Source: Pseudomonadota bacterium (GTDB taxonomy: Bacteria; Pseudomonadota; Gammaproteobacteria; Steroidobacterales; Steroidobacteraceae). From it: a DNA stretch of 5,742 nt. The notes beneath the pieces are model-generated. The model did not search any database and was not told the DNA's origin. It was given only the letters and a program-made list of their open reading frames with translations. Every line of letters begins with the position of its first letter. Positions within the stretch are counted from its first letter, which is position 1. This document shows, piece after piece, positions 1 through 5,742 of the stretch. The stretch covers positions 1 through 5,742 of the forward strand of contig JAJXWE010000135.1 in NCBI GenBank assembly GCA_021781775.1, read 5' to 3'. A program made the translations under genes and the position numbers.

Positions 1-726
1 GTGCTCGAGGAGCCATTTCTCCCCGACGAAGCGCGGCGCGGTGTTGTCGGTGTCGAGCGGCTCGTGGCCGTGCATGAGGATGCGCCGCTCCAAATGCAGG
101 TATTTGAGGGTGTCGAGCTCCACGCCGGGAAACGGCTGGCGCGTGAATCGCTGCGGATCGTGCCACTGCTTGTACCAATCCGAACGGAACATGACCACCG
201 AACCCACAGGAATCGTGCCGTGGCGCCGCTCCCACTCCTGTACGTCGGCCACCTTGGCTTGGTAGCCCGGGTCGATCGCGACCTGCGGCGCGACGTTGAT
301 CGACACCAACGGACGCAGCGCGACCGTCGGCGGAACGTCGCTGATCGTCGCACCGTGCTCGTTCATGTGCGCCGGCGGTCCATATTGAGTGCCTATGTGG
401 TCCATGGGCAGGTTGTACGCCGTGATCGCAACGCCTTCGCGGGCGTAGGTGAACGGATCGCCCGCGCGGATCATGCCTGGAATCGACACGCCGGCCACCG
501 CTGCGGCGACGGTAAAGTCCTTGAAACCTTCGCCGATGGGGCCGCCAGGCGCCATGGCGTGGGTCAGGTCGATGTACTTGCAGTGCTTAAGAACCGTCGC
601 GTAGAAGCCCCAGAGCGAACTTCCCGGCGCATCCCGCTGCGCGCCGTGCGCCTCCGGCACGCCCGCCAGCAGCAGCGCCGAATTCAACAGATGGCGTCTG
701 GAGATCGTGTGCGACGGGTCCGACAT
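1..726 (-). CDS. Cyclase-family (kynurenine formamidase-like) hydrolase with Tat signal, 3' end missing
   Basis: The reverse strand is open for 242 codons from an ATG at 726 to the window edge, so the C-terminus is missing. The N-terminus reads as a twin-arginine signal: S-R-R-H-L-L at residues 9-14, then a hydrophobic stretch (about 16-23) and a small-residue region (A-H-G-A, 26-29) where cleavage could occur. Export to the periplasm is therefore likely. The body matches the COG1878 cyclase superfamily, metal-dependent amide or ester hydrolases that include KynB. It shows I-D-L-T-H at 52-56, a metal-site region H-I-G-T-Q-Y-G-P-P-A-H at 110-120, the E-W-E-x2-H-G-x-I-P stretch typical of the family, and H-G-H-E-P-L-D-T-D at 219-227. 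The usual motif is H-x-G-T-H-x-D-x-P-x-H, so Gln114 and Gly116 sit where metal ligands His and Asp are expected. A GGAG lies 11 bases before the ATG. I saw no convincing promoter on this strand. The substrate is unknown. Family assignment is firm, function is not. Confidence 0.85.
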   Translation of the reverse strand, partial: MSDPSHTISRRHLLNSALLLAGVPEAHGAQRDAPGSSLWGFYATVLKHCKYIDLTHAMAPGGPIGEGFKDFTVAAAVAGVSIPGMIRAGDPFTYAREGVAITAYNLPMDHIGTQYGPPAHMNEHGATISDVPPTVALRPLVSINVAPQVAIDPGYQAKVADVQEWERRHGTIPVGSVVMFRSDWYKQWHDPQRFTRQPFPGVELDTLKYLHLERRILMHGHEPLDTDNTAPRFVGEKWLLEH

Positions 727-788
727 GATGGCAGGAGCTCCGTGTTGGATTGGAGAAGCATGACAGCGTAACAGCAGCGCCAGATCGG

Positions 789-953
789 CGTCACATATTT
801 TCATGGCGCCGTCACCGCACGAAGAGTAACGCCAACGCGGCCCCTGCGGCCAATCTTGTCTGCCGACAGATTGTTGCCCACGGTCGCCGCTGCTCGCTAC
901 AATCGTGCTGGTCCGGCGTCACCGCAGGGGAAAGTGCCCCGACGAGACGTCAC
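789..953 (+). promoter_or_regulatory. Four phased CGTCAC repeats in the divergent intergenic region
   Basis: The hexamer CGTCAC occurs in the same orientation at 789-794, 810-815, 917-922 and 948-953. Copies 1 and 4 continue as CGTCACAT; copies 2 and 3 share CGTCACCGCA. Start-to-start distances are 21, 107 and 31 bp, close to 2, 10 and 3 turns of B-DNA, so a bound protein would contact one face of the helix. The array lies between the divergent cyclase and RAM genes and brackets the candidate RAM promoter. This layout would fit an operator for a multimeric regulator. No known regulator is recognised and binding is inferred only. Confidence 0.35.
874..903 (+). promoter_or_regulatory. Candidate sigma70-type promoter of the RAM-domain gene
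   Basis: TTGCCC (874-879) and TACAAT (898-903) are separated by 18 bp, a good -35/-10 arrangement with a 5-of-6 match in the -10 box. Transcription would start near 910 and give a leader of about 80 bases before the ATG at 990. The third CGTCAC repeat (917-922) would lie just downstream of the start site, where a bound protein could block initiation. This is a prediction from sequence only. Confidence 0.4.
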
Positions 954-959
954 ATCCTC

Positions 960-989
960 TGGAGGCGGAACGCTGCGTCCGTACACACT
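960..989 (+). promoter_or_regulatory. Distant Shine-Dalgarno with hairpin in the spacer
   Basis: TGGAGG at 960-965 is a strong Shine-Dalgarno match, but its end is 24 bases from the ATG at 990, too far for normal use. The spacer can fold at 967-980: GGA pairs with TCC and CG with CG around a CTG loop, with one bulged A. Removing that fold leaves about 10 bases between the Shine-Dalgarno and the ATG. No other start codon in this frame lies at a better distance. The fold is short and its effect is inferred. Confidence 0.3.
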
Positions 990-1262
990 ATGGTCACTGC
1001 GATGATCCTGATCAACGTCGAGCCGTCGCGGACCGCCGCGGTGGCGCAGACTCTGAGCGATTCGCCCGGCGTCTCGGAGGTTTACTCCGTAGCGGGGAAA
1101 TTCGATCTGGTTGCAGTGGTGCGCGTGCGGGAGAACGAGCAGCTGGCCGATCTCGTTGCGCAGACGGTCCGCGGCATCGAGGGGGTGACCCGTACGGAGA
1201 CTCTCATCGCCTTTCGCGCGTATTCCCGCTACGATCTGGTGAGTCTGTTCAGCCTCGATTGA
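990..1262 (+). CDS. Stand-alone Lrp/AsnC ligand-binding (RAM) domain protein
   Basis: This 90-residue protein is one alpha/beta RAM (AsnC_trans_reg) domain, the ligand-binding and oligomerisation half of Lrp/AsnC regulators. Typical signatures are the start M-V-T-A-M-I-L-I-N-V-E, then S-V-A-G-K-F-D-L-V-A at 33-42 and R-T-E-T-L-I-A-F towards the end. No helix-turn-helix precedes it. The frame stays open upstream to 750, but those 80 codons encode R/A/H-rich sequence without HTH features, so the first family-like Met (990) is taken as the start and this is not a decayed full-length Lrp. Such single-domain proteins are known in bacteria and archaea. They form ring-like oligomers and may bind amino acids or pair with full-length Lrp/AsnC proteins. 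It is probably cytosolic. It is divergent from the exported cyclase-family gene and has its own candidate promoter. The ligand is unknown. Confidence 0.85.
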   Translation: MVTAMILINVEPSRTAAVAQTLSDSPGVSEVYSVAGKFDLVAVVRVRENEQLADLVAQTVRGIEGVTRTETLIAFRAYSRYDLVSLFSLD

Positions 1263-1264
1263 AG

Positions 1265-1290
1265 CGGGCGTCCGGCAGGTGGTGCGCCCG
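1265..1290 (+). terminator. Hairpin just after the RAM gene, weak terminator candidate
   Basis: CGGGCG (1265-1270) pairs perfectly with CGCCCG (1285-1290) around a 14-base loop, starting three bases after the stop codon. Position and GC content suit a transcript 3' end, but no T-run follows, so an intrinsic terminator is not well supported. It could be a 3' stabilising hairpin ahead of Rho-dependent termination. Confidence 0.3.
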
Positions 1291-1711
1291 TAGCGGCACA
1301 GACACTGGTTGAGGTCGCAGATGGCGGCCGGCGTCAATCCGATAAGTCCTCAGGCCACCGCGACTGAGAGCGCGACGAGACAGTAATTGTAGGCGGTGGG
1401 CATGCGGGATGATTTCTGTGCGCTCATGCTATCGATGACATCCGCGTGCGTCGTGACCCGCCCCGCTGGCTCGCTCCCGTCGCGATCGACTGCCCTGAGC
1501 GATGCGAGCTGCCACGAAAGACGCGGTTTTCTGCGATGTTCCGCAATTTTCGATGCGCCGGGTGTGGCGCGCATGGGTACAAGTGCGGATGCGCCGGAGC
1601 CCCTCGCAGCTGCCGCGCGCAAGGCGGAGCTTTGCGCAGCCCGCGGTGCGCAGCGCCGCGATGGCTGTCCGGCCGGCAGCCCTAGGACATTTTCATGCGG
1701 TAGCGCAAGTC
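1291..1711. other. Region without a convincing gene
   Basis: Open frames on both strands here are Arg/Ala/Pro/Ser-rich, show no family resemblance and lack ribosome binding sites, as expected by chance in GC-rich DNA. The only modest coding candidate is a 25-residue minus-strand reading (1424 to 1350) ending in a short hydrophobic stretch, without a ribosome binding site. Structural elements include an inverted repeat CTCAG/CTGAG at 1349-1368, a repeated TGCGCAG (1633-1639 and 1647-1653), and the hairpin at 1663-1681. No tRNA or known RNA family was recognised. Confidence 0.5.
1663..1681 (+). repeat. Strong hairpin upstream of tex
   Basis: GGCTG (1663-1667) pairs with CAGCC (1677-1681). The stem is extended inward by a T-G wobble and a C-G pair, leaving a five-base loop. 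A short T-run (1690-1693) follows at a distance of eight bases. It could end a transcript running towards tex, or be a structural element, but the gap to the T-run makes an intrinsic terminator weak. It lies about 30 bp before the candidate tex promoter. Confidence 0.3.
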
Positions 1712-1740
1712 TTGTTGCGCCGGGGGCGATTGCGCATAGT
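1712..1740 (+). promoter_or_regulatory. Candidate sigma70-type promoter of tex
   Basis: TTGTTG (1712-1717) and CATAGT (1735-1740) are 17 bp apart, an ideal spacing with a 3-of-6 and a 4-of-6 box match. Transcription would start near 1747 and leave a leader of roughly 28 bases before the ATG at 1775. It is a modest match, predicted from sequence only. Confidence 0.3.
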
Positions 1741-1774
1741 GCGGCTTCCTCGGTCTGATCGGTCCATACCGCTG

Positions 1775-4144
<2,370 letters not shown>

Positions 4145-4160
4145 GTCGGCCGGCGGGGCG

Positions 4161-4176
4161 CGGGCGTCTCAGCCCG
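4161..4176. terminator. GC hairpin between convergent tex and Rieske genes
   Basis: CGGGC (4161-4165) and GCCCG (4172-4176) form a 5-bp stem with a 6-base loop. It lies partly in the 24-bp gap between the tex stop (4142-4144) and the Rieske stop (4169-4171). No T-run exists on either strand. A shared, bidirectional 3' end is plausible from position, but intrinsic termination is poorly supported. Confidence 0.25.
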
Positions 4177-5128
4177 GAGTACGCGCGAGGCTGTCGCCTT
4201 TCAGCCGGCTGAAGTAATACTTGCGGAAGCGAAGCGTGGCTGCGTCGGTGCGCACGGAGCGCTCGGCGCTCGCCGGCGGAATCTCGGGCGGGTCGGACGA
4301 TTCGACGATCGCCCGGTCTTCCTCGGCAATGCGGCGGTTGGCCCGGTTGAAGAACACGTCGAAGATCGCGGGGCGCGCAAAATTTCTCGCTGCGACGAGC
4401 AGCAGGCGGGTGTGCCGCTCGTCGATCGGCACGCAGGCCACGGTGAGTGTGAGGCGGCGGCGCGTCATGGGAATGTGCAGATTCATCTGATTGGGTCGGC
4501 GGAAATCGAGCATGCCGGGCCGTGGGCTGCCGCGGTGTGCCGTGCGCACCCGCCATCCCCACTCGTGTTCCTCGATCAGGGTGTCCAGGCGTTCCCCGAG
4601 CAGCGGGACGAGCGTTCTGCCGATGCTCGCGCGGTGCACGAACGGCAGGTGCGACCAGTCGAGCATGTTCTCCATGACGCGCGTCCAGTGCGTATTCCAG
4701 ATCATCTCGATGCCCGTGATGCGCGTCTGTGCTTCGAGCAGCGAGTCGTGCACGGTCGGCAGCGTGGGCGCGTGCGTACCGAGCGACGTGTGGATCCAGA
4801 GCTGTCCGGCGAGCTCGTAGGCGGGGATGGCCACTGCCCCGAGGTGTTCGCGTCGCGCCTCGGGGTTCCACGGGACATGAACGCACCGCCCGGCGTGGTC
4901 GAAGCGCCAGCCGTGAAATGGACACTGCAGGCCCCCCTGGATGACCGTGCCGAGCGACAGCGCTACGCCGCGGTGCGGACACCGATCGAGCACGGCGGCG
5001 GGCGCGCCTTGGGCATCGCGGAACAGTGCGACCGCGGTGCCAGCCACGCTCACCCGCAACGGTCGATCGGCACGCAACTGCCCGCTGAAGGCCACCGGGG
5101 TCCAGACATCGACGAAGTCTTGAAACAT
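4169..5128 (-). CDS. Rieske [2Fe-2S] non-heme iron oxygenase (ring-hydroxylating type, alpha subunit)
   Basis: This complete 319-residue protein contains both iron sites of a Rieske oxygenase, which uses O2 and electrons from a separate reductase to hydroxylate or demethylate an organic substrate. The N-terminal Rieske domain has C50-P-H52 and C69-P-F-H72 (C-x-H-x16-C-x2-H) followed by G-W-R-F. The catalytic domain has E153-N-M-L-D157-W-S-H160-L-P-F-V-H165. There D157 would bridge the two centres between subunits, and H160 and H165 bind the mononuclear iron. D271 in E-E-D-R-A-I-V-E is the likely third ligand. The compact size and the motif style resemble single-component COG4638 enzymes (vanillate demethylase or PaO-like) rather than alpha/beta dioxygenases. 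No signal or membrane segment is evident, and no reductase or ferredoxin gene lies in the window. It starts six bases after the stop of the cobalamin-binding gene with no clear Shine-Dalgarno, suggesting translational coupling. The substrate is unknown. Confidence 0.93.
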   Translation of the reverse strand: MFQDFVDVWTPVAFSGQLRADRPLRVSVAGTAVALFRDAQGAPAAVLDRCPHRGVALSLGTVIQGGLQCPFHGWRFDHAGRCVHVPWNPEARREHLGAVAIPAYELAGQLWIHTSLGTHAPTLPTVHDSLLEAQTRITGIEMIWNTHWTRVMENMLDWSHLPFVHRASIGRTLVPLLGERLDTLIEEHEWGWRVRTAHRGSPRPGMLDFRRPNQMNLHIPMTRRRLTLTVACVPIDERHTRLLLVAARNFARPAIFDVFFNRANRRIAEEDRAIVESSDPPEIPPASAERSVRTDAATLRFRKYYFSRLKGDSLARTPG

Positions 5129-5134
5129 GGGACT

Positions 5135-5742
5135 TCAGCGCGCGGCCATTCGCGCAGCGTCGTGTCGATCCCGATAGGCGCCGAGCAGGCTTTGGATCTG
5201 CTCCAGTCGGCCGATGAAGCGCACGCCATCCATCGCCTGTTGCATGCGTTCCCACAACGCGCCGCCCGCCCACACCTCGATCGCCGCCGGCAGACGCGCG
5301 CGCAGATCCTGCAGCATGGCTAGCGCGATCTTCGGTCTGAGCGCCTGGCTGAACGACAGTCCGACGACATTTGCGCCACGCTGGCGGGCCGCCTCGACAA
5401 TGTCCCATGCGGGTGTCTGCACACCCAGCGACACGCAGTGGACCCCCTCGGCCGCGAGGCATGCCTGTGCCATCAGCAGGCCCAGCTGGTGCTCCTCGCC
5501 GGGGAGCGTCGTCAGAAGTACGCTCGGGGCATGCTCGCCCGGATAGATCGCGCCAATGCCGTAGCGCAGCTGCTGCTGCATCTGCTCGCTGTAAAGGTGT
5601 TCCTGGCTGATGGTGATTCGGCCGCGAGCCCAAGCCTCTCCGACCTGCACGCTCAGTGGCGCGGCGAAATCGGTGACGAAGCGCTGCAGACCGAGTCGTT
5701 GCAGTGCGAGCGACAGATGCGAACGCAATCCCGATGCATCGT
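5135..5742 (-). CDS. Cobalamin-binding sensor domain (CarH/LitR-like), N-terminus missing
   Basis: The frame is open to the right edge, so only the last ~201 residues are visible (numbered here from the edge). First comes the helical cap domain that packs on cobalamin, with W37-A-R-G-R-I-T-I-S-Q-E47-H48, an exact W-x9-E-H motif. This motif marks the adenosyl-B12 pocket of CarH/LitR photoreceptors. A Rossmann-type B12-binding domain follows with E82-E-H84-Q-L-G87 (lower axial ligand His), then S129-F-S131 exactly 41 residues on, and G159-G160 after a further 27, matching the D/E-x-H-x2-G, S-x-L and G-G spacing of the family. In characterised proteins this module follows a MerR-type DNA-binding domain, which would lie beyond the window; a stand-alone B12 sensor is also possible. 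A TTG at 5728 could serve as a start but would cut into the cap helices, so continuation upstream is preferred. It is co-directional with, and six bases from, the Rieske oxygenase gene. Confidence 0.85.
   Translation of the reverse strand, partial: DASGLRSHLSLALQRLGLQRFVTDFAAPLSVQVGEAWARGRITISQEHLYSEQMQQQLRYGIGAIYPGEHAPSVLLTTLPGEEHQLGLLMAQACLAAEGVHCVSLGVQTPAWDIVEAARQRGANVVGLSFSQALRPKIALAMLQDLRARLPAAIEVWAGGALWERMQQAMDGVRFIGRLEQIQSLLGAYRDRHDAARMAAR

Noticed and set aside
1..771. Plus-strand open frame of 256 codons
   Set aside because: It is Arg/His/Val-rich without family features and lies opposite the reverse-strand cyclase-family gene, which has clear motifs and a Tat signal.
859..870. Short palindrome TCTG-CCGA-CAGA as a regulator site
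   Set aside because: A 4-bp inverted repeat is too short to support alone in GC-rich DNA.
750..989. Upstream in-frame extension of the RAM protein by 80 codons
   Set aside because: The encoded residues show no helix-turn-helix or other domain, and the candidate promoter lies inside this stretch. The family-typical start is the ATG at 990.
1396..1758. Plus-strand open frame of 120 codons upstream of tex
   Set aside because: No recognisable domain, many Cys/Arg/Ser residues typical of out-of-frame translation, and no ribosome binding site.
1502..1774. N-terminal extension of Tex by 91 codons
   Set aside because: The extra residues are Arg-rich and unlike any Tex N-terminus; the family start matches the ATG at 1775.
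4412..5323. Plus-strand open frame of 303 codons
   Set aside because: It lies antisense to the Rieske gene, whose metal ligands are all intact; its sequence shows no family features.

Overview
The window is GC-rich, densely coded DNA from a proteobacterium. A gamma- or betaproteobacterium is the most likely source, judging from the Tex sequence and codon usage; this is inference, as the window holds no rRNA or other taxonomic marker. No mobile element, CRISPR array, tRNA or rRNA was seen.

Left part (1-1262): a divergent pair. On the minus strand is a Tat-exported metal-dependent hydrolase of the cyclase/kynurenine-formamidase superfamily, cut by the left edge. On the plus strand is a 90-residue stand-alone Lrp/AsnC ligand-binding (RAM) domain protein with no DNA-binding domain. 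The roughly 260 bp between them carries four same-orientation copies of CGTCAC at spacings close to whole helical turns. It also has a plausible sigma70-type promoter, and a small hairpin between a good Shine-Dalgarno sequence and the RAM start codon.

Middle (1263-4144): about 510 bp without a convincing gene, holding hairpins and a candidate promoter, followed by a complete tex gene. Tex is a nucleic-acid-binding transcription accessory protein with an N-terminal helical domain, a YqgF/RNase H-like fold, helix-hairpin-helix motifs and an S1 domain, here with a basic, low-complexity C-terminal tail.

Right part (4169-5742): a minus-strand pair convergent with tex. The upstream gene, cut by the right edge, encodes a cobalamin-binding domain with the W-x9-E-H motif of CarH/LitR B12 photoreceptors and the E-x-H-x2-G lower-ligand motif. 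Six bases downstream starts a complete single-component-type Rieske non-heme iron oxygenase, with both the [2Fe-2S] and mononuclear iron ligands intact. The tight coupling suggests that a B12-based, possibly light-responsive, sensor is co-expressed with an oxygenase whose substrate cannot be read from sequence. This is the most interesting part of the window.
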